Shown one piece after another: positions 33,463-42,038 of a DNA stretch of 64,000 nucleotides. The translations under genes and the position numbers were made by a program. Below the pieces are notes generated by a model. It was not told the origin of the DNA and did no database searches. It saw nothing but the letters and a program-made list of their open reading frames with translations. Position 1 is the stretch's first letter. Each line of letters starts with the position of its first letter. This stretch comes from CAVYUC01 sp963783085. Its GTDB lineage: Bacteria; Bacteroidota; Bacteroidia; Bacteroidales; Prolixibacteraceae. The DNA lies in the NCBI GenBank assembly GCA_963783085.1, contig CAWAMJ010000022.1, forward strand, positions 29,206 to 93,205, read 5' to 3'.

Positions 33463-33816
33463 ATGCATAATTTCAAGGAATTAAAAATCTGGCAAAAGGG
33501 AAGAAAGTTTGTTAAGGACATTTATATTCTTACCAGAAAATTCCCTAAGGAAGAACTTTTTGTATTGACTTCGCAAATGCGAAGAGCTGCAATTTCTATT
33601 CCTTCAAATGTTGCTGAAGGTGCCGGCAGAGGAACGGATAAAGATTTTTCAAGATTTCTTGATATGGCAACCGGTTCATCGTACGAATTGGAATCACAAT
33701 TATATATAGGTTATGATTTGGAATATTATTCAGAAGAAGAACTGGATATTTATCTGGAAAAAGTACAGGAAATTCAAAAGATGCTTTTTCATTTTAAGAA
33801 TCATATCAATTCCTGA
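33463..33816 (+). CDS. Four-helix bundle (S23/Avd-like) protein
   Basis: 117 residues. HNFKELKIWQKGRKFVKDIY at the start, FPKEELFVLTSQMRRAAISI and PSNVAEGAGRGTDKDFSRFL are the signature of the 23S rRNA intervening-sequence protein family. These are four-helix bundles related to the Avd accessory proteins of diversity-generating retroelements. No reverse transcriptase is near, so a DGR role is not supported. The last helix (LDIYLEKVQEIQKMLFHF) is complete. The gene is inserted between mutA and mutB, flanked on both sides by related repeats, and probably transcribed with the operon. Family function is unknown. Confidence 0.85.
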   Translation: MHNFKELKIWQKGRKFVKDIYILTRKFPKEELFVLTSQMRRAAISIPSNVAEGAGRGTDKDFSRFLDMATGSSYELESQLYIGYDLEYYSEEELDIYLEKVQEIQKMLFHFKNHINS

Positions 33817-33825
33817 ATCTATTTT

Positions 33826-33962
33826 GTCTTGATACCTGATACTAAAAGTCTTAATACTTGATACTAATTGTCTTGATACTTGATACTAATTCTGATACTG
33901 AATAAGTCTTGATACTGATACTAAGTCTTGATACTTGATACTAATAATCTCGATACTAAAAA
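33826..33962 (+). repeat. Degenerate CTTGATACT-type repeats, right cluster
   Basis: About eight tandem variants of CTTGATACTTGATACTAA, many ending in AATT or AAGT, run up to four bases before the mutB start. They mirror the cluster on the left of the four-helix gene. Confidence 0.8.
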
Positions 33963-33965
33963 GAT

Positions 33966-36107
33966 ATGAAACCTGATTTTAAAAATATCAACATAATAAA
34001 TACCGGAACAAAACAGGCATCCGGAAACCAAACTGGATTTGCAAAAGACTGGATTACGCCGGAGCAGATTCCGGTGAAACCGTTATACACTAAAGAAGAT
34101 TTGGAAGGCATGGAACACCTGAACTATGCTGCAGGATTGCCTCCATTCCTTCGCGGGCCTTATTCAGCCATGTATGCCATGCGTCCGTGGACGATTCGCC
34201 AGTATGCCGGTTTTTCAACTGCCGAAGAATCAAATGCATTTTACCGCCGTAACCTTGCTGCCGGGCAAAAAGGTTTGTCGGTTGCATTTGACCTGGCAAC
34301 TCATCGCGGTTACGATTCTGATCATCCGCGTGTGGTTGGCGACGTTGGAAAAGCCGGTGTAGCCATTGATTCGATTCTCGACATGAAAATCCTGTTCGAT
34401 GAAATTCCGCTGGATAAAATGTCGGTATCGATGACGATGAACGGTGCCGTGCTGCCGGTTATGGCTTTTTACATTGTTACCGGACTGGAACAGGGCGCTA
34501 CTCTGGAGCAACTTTCAGGAACCATTCAAAACGATATTCTGAAAGAATTTATGGTGCGGAATACGTACATCTATCCGCCGGATTTCTCCATGAAAATAAT
34601 CGCCGATATTTTCGAATTCACTTCGAAACACATGCCGAAGTTCAACTCCATTTCCATTTCGGGTTACCACATGCAGGAAGCCGGCGCTACCGCCGATATA
34701 GAAATGGCTTACACCCTGGCCGACGGATTGGAATACCTTCGCGCCGGAATAAATGCCGGAATGGATATCGATACATTTGCACCGCGTTTATCGTTTTTCT
34801 GGGGAATCGGCATGAACCATTTTATGGAAATTGCCAAAATGCGTGCTGCGCGTATGTTGTGGGCAAAAATTGTAAAACAGTTTCATCCCAGGAATCCAAA
34901 ATCGATGGCTTTGCGCACGCATTCGCAAACTTCGGGCTGGTCGCTGACGGAGCAGGATCCGTTTAACAACGTGGGACGTACCGCAATCGAAGCCATGGCC
35001 GCTGTGCTGGGACATACTCAGAGTTTGCACACAAACGCACTTGACGAAGCCATTGCATTACCCACTGATTTCTCGGCACGAATTGCACGAAATACGCAGT
35101 TATACCTGCAGCAGGAAACCGAGATTTGCCGTTCGCTCGACCCATGGGCAGGTTCATATTATGTGGAATCGCTGACGCATGAGCTGGCGCATAAAGGTTG
35201 GGCGCTGATTGAAGAAGTGGAAAAACTGGGCGGTATGGCCAAAGCCATTGAAACCGGAGTTCCGAAAATGCGTATTGAAGAAGCGGCGGCACGGGCGCAG
35301 GGAAAAATCGACAGCGGAACGCAAACAATTGTCGGGATTAACAAATACCGGCTGGAGAAAGAAGATCCCATCGATATTCTGGACATCGACAATACAGCAG
35401 TTCGCCTGTCGCAAATTGAGAGATTGAAAAAGTTGCGTGCCGGACGGAACGAGGAAGAAGTGCAGGAGTCGCTGGCGGCCATTACCAAAGCAGCAGAAAC
35501 CGGAAAGGGGAATTTACTGGAACTGGCGATTGATGCTGCAAAAAAACGTGCATCTTTGGGAGAGATTTCAGATGCCTGCGAAAAAGTGGCGGGCAGATAC
35601 AAAGCAGTAATCAGAACAATTGAAGGCGTGTATAAATCGGAAGCACAGGGAAAAGACGAATTTAAAGAGGCGCAGGAGCTGGTAAAACAGTTTGCTGAAA
35701 TGGAAGGCCGCCAGCCACGTATTATGGTTGCCAAAATGGGCCAGGACGGCCACGACCGCGGCGCCAAAGTGGTGGCCACAGGTTATGCCGACCTCGGTTT
35801 CGACGTGGACGTTGGCCCGCTGTTCCAGACTCCGGAAGAAGCCGCCAAGCAGGCCGTTGAAAACGACGTGCATGTGCTGGGCGTTTCATCGCTGGCAGCC
35901 GGACATAAAACACTGGTGCCAGCCGTTATTGAAGAGCTCAAAAAACTGGGCCGCGATGATATTATGGTTATCTGCGGAGGTGTTATCCCGGCACAGGATT
36001 ACAAATACCTGTACGACGCTGGCGCTGTTGCCATTTTTGGCCCCGGAACCAGCGTAGCTGCCGCCGGCAAAAAGATTTTAAGCATTTTAATAGAGGCGTA
36101 TAAATAG
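33966..36107 (+). CDS. mutB: Methylmalonyl-CoA mutase large subunit
   Basis: 713 residues, the catalytic partner of MutA. The barrel has the conserved start YTKEDLEGMEHLNYAAGLPP, LSVAFDLATHRGYDSDHPRV and YHMQEAGATADIEMAYTLAD, with substrate and coenzyme A contacts. The cobalamin domain starts near 580 with the DxHxxG motif in GQDGHDRGAKVVATG (H596 would be the lower cobalt ligand), then VGPLFQTPEEAAKQA and FGPGTSVAAAGKKIL. All motifs are present, so the large subunit is intact. Its start is four bases after the last repeat copy, so these repeats lie in the mutA-mutB transcript. Confidence 0.97.
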   Translation: MKPDFKNINIINTGTKQASGNQTGFAKDWITPEQIPVKPLYTKEDLEGMEHLNYAAGLPPFLRGPYSAMYAMRPWTIRQYAGFSTAEESNAFYRRNLAAGQKGLSVAFDLATHRGYDSDHPRVVGDVGKAGVAIDSILDMKILFDEIPLDKMSVSMTMNGAVLPVMAFYIVTGLEQGATLEQLSGTIQNDILKEFMVRNTYIYPPDFSMKIIADIFEFTSKHMPKFNSISISGYHMQEAGATADIEMAYTLADGLEYLRAGINAGMDIDTFAPRLSFFWGIGMNHFMEIAKMRAARMLWAKIVKQFHPRNPKSMALRTHSQTSGWSLTEQDPFNNVGRTAIEAMAAVLGHTQSLHTNALDEAIALPTDFSARIARNTQLYLQQETEICRSLDPWAGSYYVESLTHELAHKGWALIEEVEKLGGMAKAIETGVPKMRIEEAAARAQGKIDSGTQTIVGINKYRLEKEDPIDILDIDNTAVRLSQIERLKKLRAGRNEEEVQESLAAITKAAETGKGNLLELAIDAAKKRASLGEISDACEKVAGRYKAVIRTIEGVYKSEAQGKDEFKEAQELVKQFAEMEGRQPRIMVAKMGQDGHDRGAKVVATGYADLGFDVDVGPLFQTPEEAAKQAVENDVHVLGVSSLAAGHKTLVPAVIEELKKLGRDDIMVICGGVIPAQDYKYLYDAGAVAIFGPGTSVAAAGKKILSILIEAYK

Positions 36108-36145
36108 CCTTTCGCCAGCCCTCTTCAAAAGAGCGGGATTGGGTG

Positions 36146-36164
36146 ATGCGGTTTTTAACCGCAT
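36146..36164 (+). terminator. Stem-loop after mutB
   Basis: ATGCGGTT-TTT-AACCGCAT is a perfect eight-base stem, and a near copy with one mismatch follows at about 36187-36205. No T-run follows either one. They may be transcript ends or REP-type units. Confidence 0.45.
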
Positions 36165-36262
36165 TCTTGAGTTTGGCTATTTTCTGATGCGGTTTTTAAC
36201 AGCATTGAATTTGGCGATTCGGAATTCGCTGATCTAAAAAGGAAATATGAAGTTTCTCCTAA

Positions 36263-36375
36263 AATCCAACGCATACTGCGTTGTCATTGGTTTCAAATTG
36301 CAGTTGAAGCCGGTACGGCTTCGATTATAGTAACAAAGATGATCAAACACTGATGCAAGAACCCAGTATGGGTTC
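36263..36375. repeat. Three REP-like hairpins upstream of the RAYT gene
   Basis: The hairpins are CAACGCA-TAC-TGCGTTG (36267-36283), GAAGCCG-GTA-CGGCTTC (36306-36322) and GAACCCA-GTA-TGGGTTC (36359-36375). Arms are seven bases, the loop is always TAC or GTA, and the flanks read ATAATC[C/G] when oriented alike. Stem sequences differ but stay paired. Confidence 0.8.
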
Positions 36376-36394
36376 GATTTTAATTCAATTCTTA

Positions 36395-36859
36395 TTATTC
36401 AAAGAAATCGAACAGATACCTTTTATCATATTCCACCTCAAATTTTTTTAGAAATTCCAGATATTCCTTTCTGAAGGTAATTTTCCGGTGATGCTCCTTT
36501 TGATTGAGGATATATTTCACGACCGCGTCAATTTGCGATTTTCCGTAAGAAAAACAACCATACCCGTTTTGCCATTTAAACTTCCCGGGAAACCACTTTT
36601 TTTCATTGATGAAATTGGTTGACGCACGTTTAATTTCTTTAATCGTTTCAGCGGGCGATTTCGCAGGTGAGAAACTCATAAAAATGTGCACATGATCGGG
36701 CATACCGTTTACAGCGTAGTTTTTATGTCCCATGGAATCAATTAATCCGGAAATGAAAGGAAACACTTCTTCCTGGTATTTCGGTTGAATCAAAGCTTCA
36801 CGAAATTTCACAGCGATTACAAATTGAAGATAGATTTGGGTGTAGGTTCCTGGTACCAT
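36395..36859 (-). CDS. REP-associated tyrosine transposase (RAYT, IS200/TnpA type)
   Basis: 154 residues. The HUH motif is DHVHIF (H56, H58) and the catalytic tyrosine is in KYILNQKEHH (Y116, with the accompanying Gln at 120), both intact. NYAVNGMPDHVHI and KWFPGKFKWQNGYGCFSYG are typical of RAYT/TnpA_REP proteins, which cut single-stranded DNA next to REP hairpins. Matching hairpins lie on both sides (36263-36375 and 36907-36977). The gene starts at ATG 36859; TAGGAA-AAA-TTCCTA forms a small hairpin just upstream (about 36876-36890). Confidence 0.88.
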   Translation of the reverse strand: MVPGTYTQIYLQFVIAVKFREALIQPKYQEEVFPFISGLIDSMGHKNYAVNGMPDHVHIFMSFSPAKSPAETIKEIKRASTNFINEKKWFPGKFKWQNGYGCFSYGKSQIDAVVKYILNQKEHHRKITFRKEYLEFLKKFEVEYDKRYLFDFFE

Positions 36860-36906
36860 TTTTTCTTTTAAAAATAGGAAAAATTCCTACATTCTCAATA
36901 TGAATC

Positions 36907-36977
36907 CAACCCGTACCGGGTTGTAGATTGTGCTGCTGAACAATTTTTTCTACTATAATCCAACGCATACTGCGTTG
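36907..36977. repeat. Two REP-like hairpins on the other side of the RAYT gene
   Basis: CAACCCG-TAC-CGGGTTG (36907-36923) and CAACGCA-TAC-TGCGTTG (36961-36977). The second is identical in the stem to the first hairpin at 36267. It is followed by TATTGGTTTC and AGTAACAAAGATGATCA, which also follow the left copy, so the flanking block is a direct repeat of about 60 bases. Confidence 0.8.
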
Positions 36978-37032
36978 TTATTGGTTTCAGATTGCAGTAG
37001 TAACAAAGATGATCAGAAAAACCAATTATTCC

Positions 37033-37040
37033 TACCTTTG
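37033..37040 (+). promoter_or_regulatory. Possible -7 box for the GH130-like gene
   Basis: TACCTTTG matches TAnnTTTG and lies 23 bases before the ATG at 37063. A -33 TTTG was not recognised. Confidence 0.3.
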
Positions 37041-37062
37041 ATTAAAATCGATCTAAACAACT

Positions 37063-38205
37063 ATGAAACAACTTTCAATCTTTCTTCTGGGTCTTTTTAT
37101 TCTGACTGGTTGCAACAAAACCTCAACTGATAATCACAATCAAAAAAGTGAAAGCTGGGCGTTTCCCGGTTTTGAAAAAGTGGACAGCCTCAACCCGATT
37201 CTGAAACCGTCACCCGATTTGAATTTCGTGTGCCCCATTAATAATCAGTCAGTTAAATGGGAAGAAAGAAATGTGCTGAACCCGGCAGCAATTGTAAAAG
37301 ATGACAAAGTTTATCTTTTTTACCGGGCACAGGACGCAAGCGGCACTTCGCGCATTGGACTCGCCGTAAGTTCTGATGGGTTACATTTTAAAAAATTCCC
37401 GGAACCGGTGTTTTTCCCGGATAACGACAACATGAAAAAATACGAATGGAACTATCATAAAGATTCAACCTACAGGTATTCTGAAGTTCAGAGTTCTGAA
37501 TATTTTGACGGAACTGAAGACCCCCGGATTATTGAAACCAACGATGGGAAATATATTATGACATACACTGCATACGACGGGAAAACCGCCCGGTTGTGCC
37601 TTGCAATTTCAGATGATCTGCAGAACTGGACAAAAAAAGGACTGGTTTTAAGTGCTGTAAAATATAGGGACACCTGGTCGAAATCGGGCGCTATCGTGGT
37701 TAAACAAAAGGGAAATAAAATGATAGCTGAAAAAATTAATGGAAAATACTGGATGTATTTTGGCGATACGGATTTATTTATGGCCAGCTCCGATGATCTG
37801 ATTCACTGGGAAGTAGCAGAAAATGCTGAAACCGGCAAAATGATAGAAGTGTTGCATCCGCGTCCTGGTTATTTCGACAGTCGCCTGGTGGAACCCGGAC
37901 CGTTTGCACTGCGAAAAGACGAAGGTATTTTGCTGATATACAACGGAAGCAACGCTGCGAGTTTCAATGATCCGGATTTGCCAAAATTTACTTACGCAGC
38001 AGGGCAGGCGTTGTTTGATAAAAATGAACCCTGGAAAATGATTAACCGGACTGACACCAATTTTATTCATCCCGATAAAGATTATGAAAAAGTGGGCGAA
38101 GTTAACGAGGTTTGTTTTGTGGAGGGATTGGTCAATTTTCAAAATAAATGGTTTCTATATTATGGCACTGCCGATTCGAAAATCGCTGTGGCTGTTCGCC
38201 AATAA
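37063..38205 (+). CDS. GH130-like five-bladed glycosidase/phosphorylase lipoprotein
   Basis: 380 residues. A lipoprotein signal with lipobox LTGC (C17) leads to a five-bladed propeller. The blades show repeated patterns such as NPAAIVKDDKVYLFYRAQDA, SRIGLAVSSDGLHFKKF, DGTEDPRIIETNDGKYIM (the family's active-site region with DPR), ARLCLAISDDLQNW, GKYWMYFGDTDLF and FYYGTADSKIAVA. GH130 enzymes phosphorolyse or hydrolyse beta-mannosides. Substrate is uncertain, and the lipidated, surface-side location suggests a hydrolase. Start chosen at 37063 because the signal is complete there. Confidence 0.8.
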   Translation: MKQLSIFLLGLFILTGCNKTSTDNHNQKSESWAFPGFEKVDSLNPILKPSPDLNFVCPINNQSVKWEERNVLNPAAIVKDDKVYLFYRAQDASGTSRIGLAVSSDGLHFKKFPEPVFFPDNDNMKKYEWNYHKDSTYRYSEVQSSEYFDGTEDPRIIETNDGKYIMTYTAYDGKTARLCLAISDDLQNWTKKGLVLSAVKYRDTWSKSGAIVVKQKGNKMIAEKINGKYWMYFGDTDLFMASSDDLIHWEVAENAETGKMIEVLHPRPGYFDSRLVEPGPFALRKDEGILLIYNGSNAASFNDPDLPKFTYAAGQALFDKNEPWKMINRTDTNFIHPDKDYEKVGEVNEVCFVEGLVNFQNKWFLYYGTADSKIAVAVRQ

Positions 38206-38318
38206 AAAAGCAGACTCAACCTGAATCCACTTTCCTGAACATTTCCAATTGGTTATATTTTATTTTTTCGTTACCTCATAAAGCAAGCTTGAGGCTGGAG
38301 CAATAAAAAATAACTGTT

Positions 38319-39491
38319 TTAATCTTGAAACGCCTTTTTCAATCTTTCCAATCCTTCTTCCAAAATACTTCTTGGGCAGCCGATGTTTATCCGCATCCAG
38401 CCGTTACCGCCGGTGCCAAATTTGGCGCCGTTGTTTAAACCAACTTTGGCTTCTTCAACAATAAATTTGAACAATTCTGCGTCGTCCATTCCGTATTCCC
38501 TGAAATCGAGCCAGATTAAGTAAGTTGCTTCCGGCTTCATTACCTTTACTTTCGGCAGGTTCTTTTTGAAGAAGTTTTCCAAAAAAATATAATTTTCCCA
38601 AAGGTAGTCCAGCATTTGTTCCAGCCATTCATCGCCATGTTTGTAAGCTGCTTCGAGCGCCACAGAACCAAAAATATTTCCCATACCAATGTGGCCGACA
38701 CTCAAAGCCCGTTCGTACCGAGCAAATTTGGTTTTATTGGGAATAATCACGAGCGAAGACGCCAGTCCGGCAACATTAAATGTTTTGCTTGGCGCCATAC
38801 AAACGACGCAATTTTGTGCCACTTCGTCTGAAATAGTTGCCAGCGGAATGTGCCGGTGAGGTTTGTATACCAAATCGGAATGAATTTCATCGGAAACAAT
38901 CAGGATTTTATTCTCCAGGCAAATGTCGGTCAGTTGTTTCAATTCTTCAGCGGTCCACGACATGCCGCCGGGATTTTGCGGATTGCAAAGCAGCAGCATT
39001 TTGGTATCCGGTGTAATTTTCTGCTTCAGATCGTCGAAATCGAAGGTATAGCGGTTGTTGACCAGTTTCAGCGGATTTTCGATTAGTTTTCGCCTGGCGC
39101 CTTTTACACAATCGAAAAACGGGAAATAAACCGGTGGTTGAACAATTACACCTTCGCCGGGTTTCGAAAACGTTTCGATGGCGTAAGTGAGGCCCGCAAC
39201 CACACCCGGGCTAAACGAAATCCATTCTTTTTGAACTTGCCAGCCGAACCGCCGTTTCATCCAGCCTGTAACTGCTTCAAAATAGGAATCAGGTTTGAAC
39301 GTGTAACCGTAAACTTCATGCTCCGCCCGCTTTTTAATGGCATCTGCAATAAAATCGGGGGTACGGAAATCCATGTCGGCCACCCAAAGCGGCAACACAT
39401 CATTTGTTTTAAAAATCCACTCCCGCGCATCGTATTTTATCGAATTGGTTCCTTCCCGCGGGATAATTTCGTCGAAATTGTATTTTTTCAT
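38319..39491 (-). CDS. PatB/MalY-type PLP aminotransferase (C-S lyase-like)
   Basis: 390 residues from the ATG at 39491; the longer frame to 39638 adds 49 residues that overlap the upstream gene and look non-coding. FDEIIPREGTNSIKYD and LPLWVADMDFRTP are the conserved start of PatB/MalY (class II) enzymes. NPQNPGGMSWTAEEL binds the cofactor, SDEIHSDLVY follows, and MAPSKTFNVAGLASS has the Schiff-base lysine. Family members cleave cystathionine or cysteine conjugates, and some regulate. It is 35 bases after the ComB-like gene and probably in one transcript with it. Confidence 0.9.
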   Translation of the reverse strand: MKKYNFDEIIPREGTNSIKYDAREWIFKTNDVLPLWVADMDFRTPDFIADAIKKRAEHEVYGYTFKPDSYFEAVTGWMKRRFGWQVQKEWISFSPGVVAGLTYAIETFSKPGEGVIVQPPVYFPFFDCVKGARRKLIENPLKLVNNRYTFDFDDLKQKITPDTKMLLLCNPQNPGGMSWTAEELKQLTDICLENKILIVSDEIHSDLVYKPHRHIPLATISDEVAQNCVVCMAPSKTFNVAGLASSLVIIPNKTKFARYERALSVGHIGMGNIFGSVALEAAYKHGDEWLEQMLDYLWENYIFLENFFKKNLPKVKVMKPEATYLIWLDFREYGMDDAELFKFIVEEAKVGLNNGAKFGTGGNGWMRINIGCPRSILEEGLERLKKAFQD

Positions 39492-39526
39492 TTTTGTGTA
39501 AATCTGGCTGCAGTGTTTTAATTGGA

Positions 39527-40216
39527 TCAAATCTCGATTTTTTGAAGGTAACTCATTTCGCCGTTTTTTTCCACTTTCAAAACAAAATTGAAGCGGTTCA
39601 GTTGCAGGCAAAGGTCGAAATCTGCCGATGGGGCCCACTGTTGCTTTTCGGGCGCAAAAAACCTCGCCCCCGAACCTTTTCGTATTATTTCAACCATTTT
39701 CGGGAAATTGTTTGGAATTCCTTCCAGCTCATTTTTAATGTATTCGGCGCACAATGTATCTTCATCGGTTGAAAATTCGCAGGCATAACCCATGCATACC
39801 AGCGAAACGGTTTCCGGCTTTTGTGTTTTTATATAGCGTACAATTGCGCCTGCATTAACAAAACTGCCGGTAATGATTTGATCTGCGCCTGTGGCATTTA
39901 CAATTCCCTGGGTACCTGAGCTGGTGGTGTGCACCATTGTTTTTCCGGCGAGTCCGCCATTTATTAACTGCAATGGTGAATTTCCATAATCGAAACCCGC
40001 CGGCTTTTTTTCGTGGCGCTCGCCCACCAAAATCACTTCCGGATGTTGTTTTTTTAACCGGTACGCGATTTCGATATTCCCTACCGGGATAATTTTTTCA
40101 ACTCCTGCGTCGAATGCATAACATGCCGTTGAAAAAGCCCTGAAAACATCGATTATTACCGTTAATCCACCAGCCTCCTGTGCACCTTCCAACAATTGTA
40201 ATATCTGTATCTCCAT
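39527..40216 (-). CDS. 2-phosphosulfolactate phosphatase family (ComB-like)
   Basis: 229 residues. VIIDVFRAFSTACYAFDAG, VGERHEKKPAGFDYGNSPLQ, TTSSGTQGI and FSTDEDTLCAEYI match ComB, with the characteristic acidic residues in a magnesium site. ComB acts in coenzyme M synthesis in archaea, but bacteria carry it without that route. In the neighbourhood it sits with a C-S lyase-like aminotransferase, which suggests organosulfur metabolism; this is inference. No signal peptide is seen, so it is cytoplasmic. The only ATG in the first 20 residues is the annotated start. Confidence 0.85.
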   Translation of the reverse strand: MEIQILQLLEGAQEAGGLTVIIDVFRAFSTACYAFDAGVEKIIPVGNIEIAYRLKKQHPEVILVGERHEKKPAGFDYGNSPLQLINGGLAGKTMVHTTSSGTQGIVNATGADQIITGSFVNAGAIVRYIKTQKPETVSLVCMGYACEFSTDEDTLCAEYIKNELEGIPNNFPKMVEIIRKGSGARFFAPEKQQWAPSADFDLCLQLNRFNFVLKVEKNGEMSYLQKIEI

Positions 40217-40469
40217 TCTAAAAAAATTTTTCGAAAGTAAGGAAAATTAATAAATGCTTAAAATTAAAATAGCGGCTTCAGGCTTTGCCGTTCAAATCTC
40301 GTCAACCTTTAATAATTGATTACTAATGGTTTATATTTTCATATCCTGCACATAATGTTAATTTTACAATTAGTTCTTACAACGTTAATATGTGCTTTAT
40401 AACATCCCGGTTTAATTCATCTATGTTTGCAGCGTTATTCATATTAAACTTAAAATAAATTGAAATACC
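40217..40469. other. Divergent promoter region
   Basis: 253 bases, AT-rich, no gene. It must hold the promoters of the ComB-like gene (reverse) and of the secreted protein (forward, box at 40432). Confidence 0.4.
40432..40439 (+). promoter_or_regulatory. Probable -7 box for the first secreted paralogue
   Basis: TATGTTTG matches TAnnTTTG. A TTTA lies 22 bases upstream. The gene starts 31 bases on. Confidence 0.4.
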
Positions 40470-41057
40470 ATGAAAACAATTAGATTATTACTTGCGGTAA
40501 CAGCAGTGGCTCTTGTAACAGTTGCCAGTGCATTTGAGAAACCAAAATTGAATGTAATTCCATTGTCGCCAGACCGTGCGATTGTTTCGGTTTCGAACGA
40601 CAATGAAGCTTATTTTGAATTAAAAGTTGAAAGCGAAAATGGTTCGTTGGTATATTATAAACTTTCAAATAAACCAATTACCGCCTACCAGAAAGTTTTC
40701 GATTTTACAAACCTCGAAGATGGAAACTATACTTTAAATGTAAAAGTAAACGACACAAAAGTATCGAGGGATTTTGTAATCGCAAATTCAGGAATATCTG
40801 TCGGAAACTCCAGGTTAAGTTTCGATCCCTGGTTTTCATTTGAAAATGGGATATTGAAATTTTCTTACCTGAATTTCGACCGCGAAAACCTGAAGATGAA
40901 AATTTACGACCGGAACAATCAGTTAGTTTACCAGACGAACCTTGGAAACAATTTTACCATTACCACAGGTTACAATTTGAATAAACTGGAAAGCGGCAAA
41001 TACCGCGTTGAACTCTCGTCGTTCGATAACCTGTATTCATACGATTTAGCGAAGTAG
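40470..41057 (+). CDS. Secreted beta-sandwich protein, paralogue 1
   Basis: 195 residues. I do not recognise a named family. A signal peptide (1-21, VASAFE) is followed by about 170 residues that are strand-rich and charged, such as VIPLSPDRAIVSVSNDNEAY, FELKVESENGSLVYYKL and VFDFTNLEDGNYTLNV. The Gly-Asn-Tyr (GNYT) turn before a strand is typical of Ig-like folds. The second half repeats the pattern (LSFDPWFSFENGILKFSYLN). The gene next door encodes a paralogue with the same order. Both have their own terminators, so they are expressed separately. No Cys pair and no lipobox, so it is probably periplasmic or released. Confidence 0.65.
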   Translation: MKTIRLLLAVTAVALVTVASAFEKPKLNVIPLSPDRAIVSVSNDNEAYFELKVESENGSLVYYKLSNKPITAYQKVFDFTNLEDGNYTLNVKVNDTKVSRDFVIANSGISVGNSRLSFDPWFSFENGILKFSYLNFDRENLKMKIYDRNNQLVYQTNLGNNFTITTGYNLNKLESGKYRVELSSFDNLYSYDLAK

Positions 41058-41080
41058 TTTAGAAAATGGTTTTGATTCAG

Positions 41081-41107
41081 AAGGTCCCGCTGCGGGGCCT
41101 TTTTTGT
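41081..41107 (+). terminator. Rho-independent terminator
   Basis: AAGGTCCCGC and GCGGGGCCTT pair with one G-U position over a one-base loop and are followed by TTTTTTG. It ends the first secreted-paralogue transcript. Confidence 0.85.
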
Positions 41108-41274
41108 TTTATACAAACTGGTAACCAGTATTTTAAGCTGTTTGTATTCCATTTTACGTTGTTCCTGTATTTTTTAAGGTCTTTTACCGATAAATTAAAA
41201 TCAGGATGTAACCTTTGGATTTTTGCGATGTCATAAGAATGAAAACATTACAGAAACAATTAAAAACAATTACC

Positions 41275-41859
41275 ATGAAAACAAGATTTTTCATTTTAAC
41301 TTTATTGGCAGCCATGTTCACTTTAACAGGAAACGCTGCAAAGATCCCGACCATGAAGGTGGAATCTGTCGATAGCGGAAAGGCATTGGTAGCTTTTGAT
41401 CCGGGTGTAGCAAAAAATTTCGAAGTGACTATCAAAGATTCCCGCGGCGAAATTTTGTATTACAAGAAAACAGAAACAGCCCAAACGGATTTTAAAACCG
41501 TATTCGATTTTTCGGAACTGGAAAGCGGAATTTATACCCTGTGCATCAATTTTGATAACTGTACCATTTACCGCGACCTGGTTATGGAAAACAGAAAGAT
41601 GAAGGTAGGGAACGAAATAAGGACTTTTGATCCGTATTTCCGCCTTGAAAACGACAAGTTATACCTGTCGCATTTAAATCCGGCCCTTAAAAATGTTTAT
41701 TTGAACGTATATGAAAATGGCGAGCAGGTCGATCATAAAAAACTGGGGAACGAACTTGCCATTCACAAATGTTTGGATTTGTCGTTGCTCGAAAAAGGAG
41801 ATTACGAATTCATTGTTTCCGATCGCTTCAACGCCCATTCTTTTACAGTAAATAAATAG
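41275..41859 (+). CDS. Secreted beta-sandwich protein, paralogue 2
   Basis: 194 residues from the ATG at 41275; the longer frame from 41215 adds 20 residues without signal character. The signal peptide ends GNAAKI, and the rest matches its neighbour in layout: ALVAFDPGVAKNFEVTIKDS, VFDFSELESGIYTLCINF, RTFDPYFRLENDKLYLSHLN, LNVYENGEQVDHKKLGN. Identity is modest, so the duplication is old. It has two Cys near the middle that the first copy lacks. Function unknown. It ends about 25 bases before a terminator and is followed by the ABC/RND operon promoter. Confidence 0.65.
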   Translation: MKTRFFILTLLAAMFTLTGNAAKIPTMKVESVDSGKALVAFDPGVAKNFEVTIKDSRGEILYYKKTETAQTDFKTVFDFSELESGIYTLCINFDNCTIYRDLVMENRKMKVGNEIRTFDPYFRLENDKLYLSHLNPALKNVYLNVYENGEQVDHKKLGNELAIHKCLDLSLLEKGDYEFIVSDRFNAHSFTVNK

Positions 41860-41882
41860 CGCTTATTTCATGCTGAACATGG

Positions 41883-41909
41883 AAAGCTCCGTAGAACGGG
41901 GCTTTTTTT
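41883..41909 (+). terminator. Rho-independent terminator
   Basis: AAGCTCCGT and ACGGGGCTT pair (one G-U) over AGA and are followed by T7. It separates the second paralogue from the next operon. Confidence 0.85.
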
Positions 41910-41913
41910 ATTA

Positions 41914-41942
41914 TTTGCCCGGCAAAATACATGTTAACTTTG
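41914..41942 (+). promoter_or_regulatory. Promoter of the ABC/RND operon
   Basis: TTTG (41914-41917), 17 bases, then TAACTTTG (41935-41942) match the Bacteroidota consensus on both boxes. Transcription would start near 41949, leaving a leader of about 90 bases before the GTG start at 42039. Confidence 0.65.
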
Positions 41943-42038
41943 GTGGCTGCTAATGGGGAAAATAATTTTCATAAAAAAAATTAAACTATTGAAGACGTGA
42001 AAAGTCCAACTCGTGTTTAATTTGATAGATAAAAAGCT

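Noticed and set aside
33463..33816. Diversity-generating retroelement
   Set aside because: The four-helix protein resembles Avd, but there is no reverse transcriptase and no template/variable repeat pair.
36930..37130. 66-codon forward frame
   Set aside because: It spans the RAYT flanking hairpins and the start of the GH130-like gene in another frame, so it is a shadow.
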